A DNA stretch of 61,914 bases. Source: a bacterium (GTDB lineage Bacteria > Vulcanimicrobiota > Xenobia > Xenobiales > JADMJV01). The stretch spans positions 1 through 61,914 of the forward strand of contig JAFEBA010000097.1 in the NCBI GenBank assembly GCA_018266105.1, read 5' to 3'. The position numbers were made by a program, and so were the translations under genes. The notes beneath the pieces are model-generated. The model ran no database searches. It was not told the DNA's origin and was given only the letters and a program-made list of their open reading frames with translations. Numbering within the stretch: position 1 is the first letter of the stretch; each line of letters opens with the position of its first letter. Below, one piece after another: positions 33,299 to 42,252 of this stretch.

Positions 33299-33946
33299 CT
33301 ATTCTTCCTCGGGCGCCTCTCGCCAGAGCGGGCGAGAGATTCCGTAATGTCGGAGCAAGAGCCACTCGCGCAACCTGCGCATGACCAGACCGGTGCTCCA
33401 ATGGTCGGGCCCAGGTGGGCTGACCAGAATGGTATACAGGCCCATTCGATTTCCACCCACAATGTCTGAATAGATCTGGTCGCCCACGATGGCGGTGGAA
33501 GCGGCAGTGCACTGCATTCGTTCCAGGGCCCAAAAGAACCCGACCGGGTGGGGTTTTCGCGACCAAAAGTCAGCCGCAAACAGGTCGGGGATGCCCAACT
33601 GTTTGCCGATGCGTTCCATGCGCAGCTGGCGTTCGCTTCCGAACATGGCGTTGGAGAGCAGACAGGCGCTCTGGATCCAGCCTTCGCGCTGCGCCTTTTG
33701 CAGATGACGCACGACTTTCTCTTCGACCTTTTGGGAAAATTGAGGCAGCAGAGTATTGTCTACATCAAAAATGTAGTTCACGATGCCGCGCTCGGCCAAC
33801 CTGGCGAATGGAACTTCCAAGATGGAAGGCAACACCAGGTCGGGCAAGCGCGGATCAAGACCAATGCGCACCTGCTGATGGGGCTGGGAAAAGAAAAACC
33901 GCCCTTCTAGGCGGTCTTTCTGCCCCTCGGAGTCACCAGAGCTCAA
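33299..33946 (-). CDS. YqeG-like HAD phosphatase
   Basis: The 215-aa HAD IIIA-type phosphatase has motif I FDVDNTLL (Asp61, Asp63), a motif II serine in LLSNAM, the lysine of WSRKPHP, and motif III IVGDQIYSDIVGGNRMG. The N-terminus LPDLVLPSILEVPFARLAERG is typical of YqeG. The TTG start overlaps the rplT stop as TTGA, linking it to the ribosomal protein operon. An extended Arg/Leu-rich C-terminus is present. Its substrate is unknown. Confidence 0.88.
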   Translation of the reverse strand: MSSGDSEGQKDRLEGRFFFSQPHQQVRIGLDPRLPDLVLPSILEVPFARLAERGIVNYIFDVDNTLLPQFSQKVEEKVVRHLQKAQREGWIQSACLLSNAMFGSERQLRMERIGKQLGIPDLFAADFWSRKPHPVGFFWALERMQCTAASTAIVGDQIYSDIVGGNRMGLYTILVSPPGPDHWSTGLVMRRLREWLLLRHYGISRPLWREAPEEE

Positions 33947-34305
33947 GCTTTGGCAAGCCCCTTCTTGGCGGCTTCAGCGAACTGGGTGAAGGTTGCTGCA
34001 TCAGAGGCCGCCAGATCCGAGAGGATCTTACGGTTGACTTCGATGCCGGAAGCCTTCAAACCAGCGATCAGGCGGCTGTAGGACAGGCCATTCTCGCGGG
34101 CACCAGCGTTGATACGGGCGATCCACAACTGACGAAGGTCACGACGTTTGGCGCGACGGTCGCGTGTGGCGTAAGCCATTGAGTGATTGAGCGCCTCGGT
34201 CGCGCAGTTAACGCGACGACTACGAGCTCCCCGAAAGCCTTTGACGGCTTTCATCAATTTGCGACGTTTTTTGATCGCAATATTAGCGCGTTTTACCCTG
34301 GGCAT
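33943..34305 (-). CDS. rplT: 50S ribosomal protein L20
   Basis: The 120-aa basic protein begins MPRVKRANIAIKKRRKLMK, followed by AKRRDLRQLWIARINAGAR and the globular C-terminus. In other bacteria L20 represses its own infC-rpmI-rplT operon by binding leader RNA. Here the operon leader also carries a hairpin. Good ribosome site (GGAAAGGA). Confidence 0.96.
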   Translation of the reverse strand: MPRVKRANIAIKKRRKLMKAVKGFRGARSRRVNCATEALNHSMAYATRDRRAKRRDLRQLWIARINAGARENGLSYSRLIAGLKASGIEVNRKILSDLAASDAATFTQFAEAAKKGLAKA

Positions 34306-34333
34306 AACTTAATTCCTTTCCTTACAATGGTCC

Positions 34334-34540
34334 CTAGAACACGTAGGGACACAGCAGTTTCAGCCGTTTGACGTCCGAAGCATGAACCAGAACGACCTTG
34401 CGGAATTTGCGGGTGCGCTTGGGAGACTTCTTTTCGCGGATGTGATGACAGCCAGAAAACTGGCGCATCCTCTTGATTTGGCCACTGCCGGTTACTCGCA
34501 GGCGTTTGGCGACCGCCTTCTTGGTGCGAATCTTGGGCAT
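34334..34540 (-). CDS. rpmI: 50S ribosomal protein L35
   Basis: The 68-aa basic protein begins MPKIRTKKAVAKRLRVTGSG, with the HHIREKKSPKRTRKFRK core that defines L35. ATG follows AAAGGAG by six bases. It lies between infC and rplT as usual. Confidence 0.96.
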   Translation of the reverse strand: MPKIRTKKAVAKRLRVTGSGQIKRMRQFSGCHHIREKKSPKRTRKFRKVVLVHASDVKRLKLLCPYVF

Positions 34541-34571
34541 CGGGCGCTCCTTTCGTTATTGGGCGTATGAT

Positions 34572-35210
34572 TTAACCGGCGTCCGGTTTGGCGGGAGTTG
34601 AGGCATTTCCCTGAGCCGCGGCCGGCTGCTGAGCAGGCGCGGAGGAGGGGGCCGCAAAGGTAGAACCGGCGCCACCACCGGTGGCACCCCCGGCTTTGGG
34701 AGCAAGCACCATAATCATGTTGCGCCCTTCCAGTCGGGGACGGTTCTCGATGATGGCCAGTTCAAGCGAGTCATTGAACACTCGCTCAAGCAGCTTCAGC
34801 GCGATATTTGCGTGCACGACCTCTCGGCCGCGAAACATCATCGTTACCTTGACCTTGTCGCCCTCGGCCAACAAGCGTTGGACCATCTTGCTTTTGACTT
34901 GATAGTCGTGCTCGTCGATTTTTGGGCGCAGCTTGACCTCTCGAATTTCCTGGACTTTCTTGCGCTGAACGCTGGCTTTCGCCGCTTCGCGATTCTTTTT
35001 GGCCGCCTCGTACTTCCACTTCCCGTAGTCCATAAGACGGCAGACGGGAGGCTTGGTTTGAGGCGATACCTCAACCAGGTCGAGATCTCGCTCCTGTGCG
35101 AGACGTAATGCGTCTCGCGGATCCATGATACCGAGCTGTTCCCCCCGGTCGTCGATTACACGGATTTCTCGGGCTCGAATCTGTTGGTTAACGCGTAGAT
35201 CCTTGGAAAT
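34572..35210 (-). CDS. infC: Translation initiation factor IF-3 with AUU start codon
   Basis: The N-terminal domain begins at DLRVNQQIRAREIRVID, followed by MDPRDALRLAQERDLDLVEVSP, the linker, and the C-terminal domain with LRPKIDEHDYQVK and KVTMMFRGRE. The ordinary ATG at 35126 lies inside the domain (28 codons in). The homology-defined beginning coincides with ATT at 35210-35208, preceded by AAGGAG and seven bases, giving 212 aa. AUU is the known infC start in E. coli and other bacteria, where IF-3 uses it to limit its own synthesis. The C-terminal 40 residues are a Gly/Ala/Pro-rich extension. Confidence 0.95.
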   Translation of the reverse strand: MSKDLRVNQQIRAREIRVIDDRGEQLGIMDPRDALRLAQERDLDLVEVSPQTKPPVCRLMDYGKWKYEAAKKNREAAKASVQRKKVQEIREVKLRPKIDEHDYQVKSKMVQRLLAEGDKVKVTMMFRGREVVHANIALKLLERVFNDSLELAIIENRPRLEGRNMIMVLAPKAGGATGGGAGSTFAAPSSAPAQQPAAAQGNASTPAKPDAG

Positions 35211-35233
35211 AAGTCAACTCCTTGTTCCCGGAC

Positions 35234-35259
35234 AAAGACAGAAAGAGCCTATCGGCTCT
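35234..35259 (-). terminator. Leader hairpin/attenuator upstream of infC
   Basis: Reading the minus strand, AGAGCC-GATA-GGCTCT (35259-35244) is followed by TTCTGTCTTTG. It lies between the promoter and the infC start, as expected of an attenuator controlling infC-rpmI-rplT. The stem is only six base pairs. Confidence 0.5.
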
Positions 35260-35408
35260 AACTACTGCGACCCACCCACGGAGGGGCAGATACTGCGGAC
35301 AAGGTGGACCTCGTGCGCTTTCGCGGTAACCACTGCTAGCTAGTATTCACAAGGAACGCTGCAGGGTGAGAAGATAATCCTTCTGCTTTGACCTGTTATG
35401 CGACCGAA

Positions 35409-35437
35409 AGTATAGCAACTTGACCGAACAGCGTCAA
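35409..35437 (-). promoter_or_regulatory. Sigma-70-type promoter of infC-rpmI-rplT
   Basis: On the minus strand, TTGACG (35437-35432) and TATACT (35414-35409) are separated by 17 bases. The predicted transcript would have a leader of about 190 nt before the AUU start. Confidence 0.78.
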
Positions 35438-35485
35438 TCACATGACTGGAAGTATTTCCCATGACCAGGGGCGAACGCATCAGCC

Positions 35486-36751
35486 GTGCTCAAACGCCTG
35501 AAGGCATGGACCTGGACAATGCTCGGCTGGATCCCTCTCAGCCCGTTGGGCTTCATCTGTTTGGCCACAGCCATTCCGGTGATGCGCTACCTGGCTTTGG
35601 GTAGCCAGGATATGGTGCTGCAAGCTTTGTGTTCTGGATTCTTGATCGTGCTGGCCCTGGTGGTGGTTCTGGTCTGCCTGCGCACCCTGACGTTACTGTG
35701 GCAGCTGCGCCTTGAACGAGGTGGTTTGCCGCACGGGGCCGAGGCAGAAAGACCTTACTGGCTTCCTTGCCCGGTGCCTTTATGGAGCTGGTTCCCTTTT
35801 GTCCAGGTGAGCTGGCACTGGCTTGAACCAGGGGCCGAGGTCCAACTGGTGCGCCGGGAGGGTGCCGACCAGGAGGAAGTGGTCCTGGCCCGCCGTGGAT
35901 TTTACCGCAATATTGTCCGCCAGTACTTGGTCACCGATCTGCTGGGTCTCTCTCGCGTTCGCTTCAGTCGCACCCAGAAAGGGGACTTCCAGGTCATCCC
36001 AGGCGTCGGCCATCTCAATCAGCAGCCTTTGCTGTTGCGCTGGTCTAGCGGTGAGGACATTTCCGACCCGCGCGGGAATCCCGACGGCGACCGGGTCGAT
36101 TTGCGTCAGTACTCGCGAGGGGACTCTCCACGCACCATTCTCTGGAAAGTCTTTGCGCGCACCCGGCGGCTGATGGTACGCGTGCCCGAGCGCGCGCTGG
36201 CTCCCAGGCCCAAGGTTTGCGCTTATCTGGTCACCGGCCCCCGGGATGAAGCGGCCGCTGCTGTCTGCCGAGTTCTGATTGAGGGCGACATGCTCGGGCC
36301 CGATTGGCGCTTTGGTTGCGACGGAACCGGGGGCCAGGACCACCAGAAACAGCCCGCTATGGAACGCCTGTGCCGTTCGGCCGCCAGCCGTGAGCCCCAG
36401 CCCTCCCAGGTCTCGGCTTACCTGCGACAGGCTGAACAGGACGGCTACTCTCAAGGGATCGTGGTGCTGCCTCTGGACCTGGCCGGCCGCGAGGTGGCCG
36501 TGCGGGATGCCTTGATGGCCAGCCGCGTGCCTTTGCAGTTGTGTATCGCCATCGATGGACAGCCAGCCGCTCAGCCTCAAGCCGGTTGGAAGAAGTGGCT
36601 GGTGCGGCCTCAGGCCGAACAAAAATTGAGTGAAGACTTGCGCCGGGCCGCTCAACTGTGGCGGAACTTTCCCGGTCAGGTGACCCTGATTGACCGACGC
36701 AACGGCGCGCTGTTGGGCGACCTGCAAGTGTTCGCGAGGCGAACCGCGTGA
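35486..36751 (+). CDS. DUF58-domain membrane protein
   Basis: The 421-aa protein has two N-terminal membrane helices (LGFICLATAIPVMRYLALG and FLIVLALVVVLVCL), a beta-rich middle and the DUF58 core: RVDLRQYSRGDSPRTILWKVFARTRRLMVR, matching the YxxGDxxRxIxWK signature. DUF58 proteins are nearly always encoded with MoxR ATPases and transglutaminase-like proteins, as here. GTG start with a weak ribosome site; the stop forms a GTGA overlap with the next gene. Confidence 0.85.
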   Translation: MLKRLKAWTWTMLGWIPLSPLGFICLATAIPVMRYLALGSQDMVLQALCSGFLIVLALVVVLVCLRTLTLLWQLRLERGGLPHGAEAERPYWLPCPVPLWSWFPFVQVSWHWLEPGAEVQLVRREGADQEEVVLARRGFYRNIVRQYLVTDLLGLSRVRFSRTQKGDFQVIPGVGHLNQQPLLLRWSSGEDISDPRGNPDGDRVDLRQYSRGDSPRTILWKVFARTRRLMVRVPERALAPRPKVCAYLVTGPRDEAAAAVCRVLIEGDMLGPDWRFGCDGTGGQDHQKQPAMERLCRSAASREPQPSQVSAYLRQAEQDGYSQGIVVLPLDLAGREVAVRDALMASRVPLQLCIAIDGQPAAQPQAGWKKWLVRPQAEQKLSEDLRRAAQLWRNFPGQVTLIDRRNGALLGDLQVFARRTA

Positions 36752-38973
36752 AATCAAGACCGCGATTCTTCTGGTGGACGTTGCTGATTTTGTGGCCGGC
36801 TCTTGCCTACTGGAATCAGTCCTTGATCACGCCCCTGGGTGGCATTCCCTGGTGGGCCGGAGTGGGGGCGGCCATGGCGGTGCTGGTCTGGCACTACAGC
36901 ACCGGTCAGAACTTTCGCTGTCGGGCCGTGCTGGGAGCTTTGTTGCTGGTCTGGCTGCTGGGCAACGGTGTGGTGGCCATGCTGGACGGAGCCAGCAGCC
37001 TCTCGCTGGCTCTGGGCAGTGACCGTTGGGTGCTGGTGCGTCAGTCCCTGGGCGCCTGGCTCTGGGCCTTCTGTATGGTGGGCTGGCTGCGAGCCCTGAG
37101 CTGGCGCTTCCCGGCCGGTGCGGCCCTGGAGCTGGCAGCGGCCGGAGGCGTCTTTGTGATTGCTTTGGAAGCCCATCGCGACGGCTATATCAATCGGCCT
37201 TTCCAAATGGTAGACCCCCTCTGGCTGCGAGGCCTGGACCCCTCCGCGCTTTTTATCGCGGTGGGTTCGCTGGCTTTGGTGGCGGTCTGCGTTCTGGCCA
37301 GCAACCGCCCCGGCAACCGGCGACCCTGGTGGGACCTGCCCTTGCTGTTATTGCTCTTAATGGTGCTCTATCTGGCGGTGCCAGCCAATCAGGTCAAGCA
37401 GCTTTTCGAAAAATTTGGCATGGGCAAGCCGGGTGGGGAGGAGAACCGACTGACACCCGAGGGAGGGCTGAAAACTCCCGGGCCGGCTTCGCCCAATTCA
37501 GGCGGCACGCCCGATCCTAACAAGAAGCCCAATCCGGACGAACCCTCCTTTGCTGATACCAGCAAGCCCAAGCCGGTGCCGGTTGCGGTGGTGGTCTTTC
37601 AAGACGACTACGAACCGCTTTCGGGAGCCTATTACTTTCGCCAGACGAGCGAAAGTCAGTTCAATGGCATTAAGCTGGTACACAGCAACGATGATCGTTT
37701 TGATCGGGATAACGCTCTGGGCTTTCCCACGCGCTTTCACGACCAGGATGCTCAGCCTGAAGAGCTGGGGATGCGGGTTCCGTCCCTTTCGAAGTTTCTT
37801 TTTCAGCCCCTCAAAACACGAGTGGCCCTGCTCGACCAACATCCGCGACCCTTTGGCCTGGTCAACCCTTTGCACTACTGGGCCGTCTCCAACCCCGACC
37901 CGGATCGTTTTCAGAAGGCCTACGAGGTGGAGAGCATGGTCCTGGGCGGAGACTATCGCGCTCTGATCCCGAACAAGGCGGGCGATCAGGACTGGGCGGC
38001 CGACGAGTGGAGTCACTATCTGGCCGGACCTGCGGACCCTCGCTATAAAGAGCTGGCCGATTCGATTTTGGCCAAGGTTCCCGAGGCGGGGCGTGATTCG
38101 GCCCTGATTCGGGCTGTCTACATCAAGCAGTGGTTGGACGACAACTGCACCTACTCGTTGAAATCGCCCTCCGCCAATGCGGCCGATCCCGTCAGTGATT
38201 TTCTTTTTGGGCAGCGCATCGGGTATTGCGTTTTCACAAGTCATTCGGCCTGTTATCTGTTCCGGGCGGCCGGTATTCCGGCCCGCATTTCCGATGGTTA
38301 TATGGTGGATGCCAAGCAGCGGGGTGGCGGAAGCAGTCTTTTGATTCGAAGTAGCGATGCACATAGCTGGCCCGAGATCTACCTGCAGGACGTAGGCTGG
38401 ATGGATCTGGACATCTCCCCCAAGAAAAACCTGGAGCCCGAGAAGGAGCAGGTGGATAATAACCTGCAGCAGATGATGGGGGATATGGCGCGCAAGGACA
38501 AGAAAGACCGTCGCCCCGAGGAAAATCGCCCCACGATTGACCTTCACCAGTTGACGCTGTGGTTTTTGCGCACGCTGCTGACCGGGTTGCTGAGCGCCCT
38601 GCTGCTGGGCTGGCTGGCCATGCTGTTGTGGAAATTATGGCGGCGGCGGGCGCCGTTCTGGAGCACCGGTCGCGAGCAGGCCCGACTGGCCTACCTTTGC
38701 GTGCTCGACATTCTATCCGAGCAAGGCGTGCGGCGCCGGCCGGACGAGTCTTGTGAGGAATTCGCCCGGCGTATGAGCGAAGAGATGCCGGGCCTGCTGG
38801 CCTTGGTGCGAGTGCATCTGCGAGCTCGGCTGGGTCCGCCTCAGGCTCAGCTTGAGCGGGAAGTGATGCCTCTATTGAAAGAGTGTTTGAGCCAGTTGCG
38901 CCGTCGTAAGGTGGCGGGCTGGAGAGGCTACTTGGGCTGGCTGGATCCCACCAGTCCCTTGAGAGTTCGATAG
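36748..38973 (+). CDS. Membrane transglutaminase-like protein (TgpA type)
   Basis: The 741-aa protein has about six N-terminal membrane segments and a large extracytoplasmic domain with a Pro/Lys/Asp-rich linker (about 232-275). A papain-fold transglutaminase core follows with Cys494 (RIGYCVFTSH), His539 (SDAHSWPEIY) and Asp555 (WMDLDISP). One membrane helix lies near 600-625, and the cytoplasmic tail ends in an Arg-rich region resembling DUF4129. It is GTGA-coupled to the DUF58 gene. The protein may cross-link or cleave envelope proteins; its substrates are not known. Confidence 0.85.
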   Translation: MKSRPRFFWWTLLILWPALAYWNQSLITPLGGIPWWAGVGAAMAVLVWHYSTGQNFRCRAVLGALLLVWLLGNGVVAMLDGASSLSLALGSDRWVLVRQSLGAWLWAFCMVGWLRALSWRFPAGAALELAAAGGVFVIALEAHRDGYINRPFQMVDPLWLRGLDPSALFIAVGSLALVAVCVLASNRPGNRRPWWDLPLLLLLLMVLYLAVPANQVKQLFEKFGMGKPGGEENRLTPEGGLKTPGPASPNSGGTPDPNKKPNPDEPSFADTSKPKPVPVAVVVFQDDYEPLSGAYYFRQTSESQFNGIKLVHSNDDRFDRDNALGFPTRFHDQDAQPEELGMRVPSLSKFLFQPLKTRVALLDQHPRPFGLVNPLHYWAVSNPDPDRFQKAYEVESMVLGGDYRALIPNKAGDQDWAADEWSHYLAGPADPRYKELADSILAKVPEAGRDSALIRAVYIKQWLDDNCTYSLKSPSANAADPVSDFLFGQRIGYCVFTSHSACYLFRAAGIPARISDGYMVDAKQRGGGSSLLIRSSDAHSWPEIYLQDVGWMDLDISPKKNLEPEKEQVDNNLQQMMGDMARKDKKDRRPEENRPTIDLHQLTLWFLRTLLTGLLSALLLGWLAMLLWKLWRRRAPFWSTGREQARLAYLCVLDILSEQGVRRRPDESCEEFARRMSEEMPGLLALVRVHLRARLGPPQAQLEREVMPLLKECLSQLRRRKVAGWRGYLGWLDPTSPLRVR

Positions 38974-38994
38974 GCTAGGAAAGAGGACGATCCG

Positions 38995-39981
38995 TTGACC
39001 CACTTGGAAAAACCTCGCGAGGTGATGAAACGCCTGGAAGACCGGCTGAAGCATGCTGTCAAAGGCCGGGCCAGCATCATCGATTTGGTGTTGGTGGCCC
39101 TGCTGGCCGACGGGCATGTGCTGCTGGAGGACTATCCGGGCTCGGGTAAGACCACCCTGGCCAAAGCTCTGGGCGATTCGATCATCGATGACCTGCTGGA
39201 TGATGACATCCCCAGCTTTCGCCGTATTCAGTTCACTCCCGACTTGCTCCCTAGCGACATCACTGGAGTTTCGGTTTTCGACACCAACTCCTCGACCTTT
39301 GAGTTCCGTCGCGGACCGGTCTTCGCTTATATTGTGCTGGGCGACGAAATCAACCGCACCTCGCCCAAGGTTCAGTCGGCCATGCTCGAGGCCATGGCCG
39401 AAAAGCAAGTGACGGTGGATAACGTCAGCTATCCGCTGGACGAGCTGTTTTTCGTGATCGCCACGCAAAATCCACTCGATCTGAGCGGTACTTATCCCTT
39501 GCCTGTGGCCCAGCTGGACCGGTTTCTCTTCAAAATCCGCATGGATTTTATTGAGCGCGACGCCGAAATCGCGGTTCTCAATACTCGCATGGAGCGGGCC
39601 GCGCGATCTTCGATGGAAGGCCTGCCGGCCGTGAATCGAGGAGAGGTGGTGGAGGCGCGCAAGTTGATTCAGGAACAGGTCTATCTGCATCCCAATATTA
39701 ATGCCTGTCTGGTGGACATCGCCCGGGCCGTGCGCTCCCATCCCCAGGTCCTTCAGGGCATGTCGACTCGGAGTCTGGTTCTTATGGCTCCCGCTTTGCA
39801 GGCGGCCGCCCTGCTGCGCGGTCGCGACTATGTCACCGATGATGACGTGCAGTGGTTGGCTCCTTATGTCTTCTGTCATCGGATGGCTCTGGCCCCGGGC
39901 AGCGGGGAAGCCGCTCAGATTCTAAAAGAAGCGATGGCTCCGGTCTTGGACAAGTTGTCGCGCACCACTTTAAAGCCATGA
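38995..39981 (+). CDS. MoxR-family AAA+ ATPase
   Basis: The 328-aa ATPase has Walker A in EDYPGSGKTTLAKAL (about 48-53), the MoxR signature around FRRIQFTPDLLPSDITGV, Walker B VLGDEINRTSPK, sensor 1 ATQNPLDLSGTYPLPVAQLDRF, and a C-terminal lid. MoxR proteins act as chaperone-like remodellers for DUF58/VWA partners. The start is TTG, seven bases after GAGGA. Its stop overlaps the next gene as ATGA. Confidence 0.92.
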   Translation: MTHLEKPREVMKRLEDRLKHAVKGRASIIDLVLVALLADGHVLLEDYPGSGKTTLAKALGDSIIDDLLDDDIPSFRRIQFTPDLLPSDITGVSVFDTNSSTFEFRRGPVFAYIVLGDEINRTSPKVQSAMLEAMAEKQVTVDNVSYPLDELFFVIATQNPLDLSGTYPLPVAQLDRFLFKIRMDFIERDAEIAVLNTRMERAARSSMEGLPAVNRGEVVEARKLIQEQVYLHPNINACLVDIARAVRSHPQVLQGMSTRSLVLMAPALQAAALLRGRDYVTDDDVQWLAPYVFCHRMALAPGSGEAAQILKEAMAPVLDKLSRTTLKP

Positions 39982-41897
39982 AAAAGCGCCTGTGCGCACT
40001 GCTGCTGGCGCTCTCGCCGCTGCTTTGGGCCGAGCCGCCTGAGCAGGCGGCCGAGTACCAGGAAGCTGAGCGGGCTTTTGGGCAGCAGAAGTTCGCTCAG
40101 GCTCGCCAGCTGACCGAGAACCTGCTCAAGAAGGAGCCGGACAATTACGCGGCCCTGTATTTGCTGGGCGCCATCTACCATTACGGAGAGGGAAGCATTC
40201 CGCGGGCGTACTACTGCTACTCTCGGGCTCGCCAGGGCATCGAGAAAGCTTATCCGGAACACCCCGAGAAAAGCGCCTCTGGAGTGCTTTATGGGGTGGT
40301 GCTGCGTGAACTGGCCGAAGCCGCACAGCAACTGGAGCGATACCAGGAGGCTCTGGCTCTCTATGATGAGGCCGACCGTCTCTATCCGGCCCAGAAGCAG
40401 ACCACTCTCAAGGGTTGGCCACTGCTCAAGTTGGGTCGATTTGAGGAGTCTCGCCAGCTCATGCTTAAAACCTTGGACGACCCGGAGCTTTCTGCTTACC
40501 GCGAGCACGCCCTCAATACGCTGGGCAACATCGAGTTTGAAGCCGACAACATGCAGAAGAGCTATGAATACTTTATGAAAGTGGTGGAGGAGACGGGTGG
40601 CGGATCCGAGCCCGTGTTCTACTGCAACGCGGGCGAGGCCGCGCGTGATCTGTTGAGGCTGGATGAAGCCGAACGATTGCTGCTCAAGGCCACCGAGAAC
40701 TTCAACCCCATGACCTACAGCGACCCGTGGGGATTTCTGGCTGAACTCTACGCCGCCGAGTCGCGCATGCCGGAGGCTCTGGCCGCCCTGAAGCAGATGC
40801 AGGCCTGGCGAATTTCGGGCTCCGCTCAAGTTTCTCAAAACAAGTGGGCCGAATGTTACGGTCACGCCGGGTCGGTGCTGCTGCAGATGGGCTACGACGA
40901 AAAGGCGCTGGAGATCATCGAGCGATTGATCCGACGACAGGACCGCAATTCCAGCATCTCCACCGCTCCCTCACTGGTGGAGGCGCGCCTGGTCTATCTT
41001 TACTCGCTGGCCTTGCAGCGCAACATTCAGCGCACTCGAGAGAAACTGAGCTACGCCAGTTGGGGCGAAACGCCCCGCTTATTGCTCAAGCTGGTCTCGA
41101 TGGAGCGCCAGTTGCGCAGAGAGCGCGAGCGTGCGGCCAATCTGGTCGCCTCAAATACCGGGATTGACGGTTTTATTCAGCCTTACGGGGCCAGGGCGTT
41201 GGACGAGCCGAGTGTCAGCACGGCGGCCTGGAGCTGTTTTGGGGCTGGAGCCGTGATCGCGGCGGTGGAGCGCAGTCTAAAGGTTGATAAACCCGAGATG
41301 GAGGCCCGCAAGCCCTATTTGACAGCGATTTTGGGTGAAGCCTACTACTACGACTGGCGGGTGTCCGACGCTCAGAGAACGCTGGAGCAGGCCATCACGA
41401 TTTTGCCGGCCGCCGAGGTCAAGTTGCGCAACCGCTGTAAAGCCGTGCTGGTGCGGGTGCTGACTCAGCAAGGCAAGAGTTCGGAGGCCCTGAAGTTGCT
41501 GCAAGCGCTGATGGATAGTGATCCCAGCCAGTTGCGTGCCTGTCAGGTGGCTTTACCCATCAGCATCGAAACCGACGGTGGCCGCTCGGCCAATCTGGCC
41601 CGCAACTGGTTGTATGCCTCGCCTCGATGTCAGCAGAGTTCCAGTGGTTTTGTGCTCAAGCTTCAGGGTGACGATCGGCAACTACAGGGGCAGCTGGTGA
41701 GCCCGGACGGCACTTCAGCCGGGCGCTTTGAGGGTCAGCCACGGAGCAACGCGGCGGATACGGCCCGGAGTTTCTGCGAGGTGTTCCATGCCCAGGCATT
41801 TGCCCCCATTATCGACCTCAGTCAAGGTGATATTCGCTCCATTGATGGGTCGACCGGTGCGGTTCGGGCGGACGCTCTAAAGAATTTGACCGAGTAA
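39978..41897 (+). CDS. Secreted TPR-repeat protein in the MoxR operon
   Basis: The 639-aa protein has a signal peptide (MKKRLCALLLALSPLLWA) and then TPR-like helical pairs over most of its length (AEYQEAERAFGQQKFAQARQ, YQEALALYDEADRLYP, DEKALEIIERLIRRQDR). The C-terminal 100 residues look non-helical. It is the fourth gene of the DUF58-transglutaminase-MoxR group and ATGA-coupled to moxR, so it is probably a scaffold for the same envelope process. The 3' end overlaps the convergent gene by 21 bases. Confidence 0.8.
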   Translation: MKKRLCALLLALSPLLWAEPPEQAAEYQEAERAFGQQKFAQARQLTENLLKKEPDNYAALYLLGAIYHYGEGSIPRAYYCYSRARQGIEKAYPEHPEKSASGVLYGVVLRELAEAAQQLERYQEALALYDEADRLYPAQKQTTLKGWPLLKLGRFEESRQLMLKTLDDPELSAYREHALNTLGNIEFEADNMQKSYEYFMKVVEETGGGSEPVFYCNAGEAARDLLRLDEAERLLLKATENFNPMTYSDPWGFLAELYAAESRMPEALAALKQMQAWRISGSAQVSQNKWAECYGHAGSVLLQMGYDEKALEIIERLIRRQDRNSSISTAPSLVEARLVYLYSLALQRNIQRTREKLSYASWGETPRLLLKLVSMERQLRRERERAANLVASNTGIDGFIQPYGARALDEPSVSTAAWSCFGAGAVIAAVERSLKVDKPEMEARKPYLTAILGEAYYYDWRVSDAQRTLEQAITILPAAEVKLRNRCKAVLVRVLTQQGKSSEALKLLQALMDSDPSQLRACQVALPISIETDGGRSANLARNWLYASPRCQQSSSGFVLKLQGDDRQLQGQLVSPDGTSAGRFEGQPRSNAADTARSFCEVFHAQAFAPIIDLSQGDIRSIDGSTGAVRADALKNLTE

Positions 41898-42209
41898 TTT
41901 GACCTGAGTGGCTTGCAGCCGATCATCGGCCAGAACGCCGTCGACCTGCACCTTCTGGCCGGGCTTCAGCCCATCCGGCAGCACATCCACAAAGCGGGTG
42001 TCGTTGTCATAGAACACCCAGATCAGGTCTTCCTGATTGGCCTGCACTACCAGTCGATGGTGCTCAAGATAAATGGCGTCCACCTGTCCCTGCAGTCGCA
42101 CCTTGCTGTTGCGCTGGGTCTTGGACGTCAGCCAGGAGGGAAGCGGCAGTGGGGAGGCCCAGCTGGCCGCGAAGGCTGTATGCAGAAGTCTTGGCGCCAT
42201 CTTGTTCAT
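41877..42209 (-). CDS. Small, probably exported protein with an OB-like beta domain
   Basis: The 110-aa protein has a short basic N-terminus and a hydrophobic stretch that could be a weak signal peptide, followed by a strand-rich region: VRLQGQVDAIYLEHHRLVVQ, LIWVFYDNDTRFVDV and GQKVQVDGVLADDRLQATQV. Alternating strands and a GxV pattern suggest a small beta barrel of the DUF5666/OB type. I do not recognise a specific family. Confidence 0.55.
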   Translation of the reverse strand: MNKMAPRLLHTAFAASWASPLPLPSWLTSKTQRNSKVRLQGQVDAIYLEHHRLVVQANQEDLIWVFYDNDTRFVDVLPDGLKPGQKVQVDGVLADDRLQATQVKLLGQIL

Positions 42210-42252
42210 CTTAATCCATGGGTTCTACCGGCGGCAACGCCGGAGAGTTCCC

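Noticed and set aside
33006..33566. 186-aa reading of the yggX frame
   Set aside because: The first 94 residues overlap yqeG in another frame; YggX homology and a ribosome site start at 33284.
37498..38547. 349-codon minus-strand open frame opposite the transglutaminase gene
   Set aside because: The plus-strand gene carries the catalytic triad and coupling overlaps; the antisense frame has no ribosome site.
38872..39879. 335-codon minus-strand open frame opposite the MoxR ATPase
   Set aside because: Pure shadow of the AAA+ gene.
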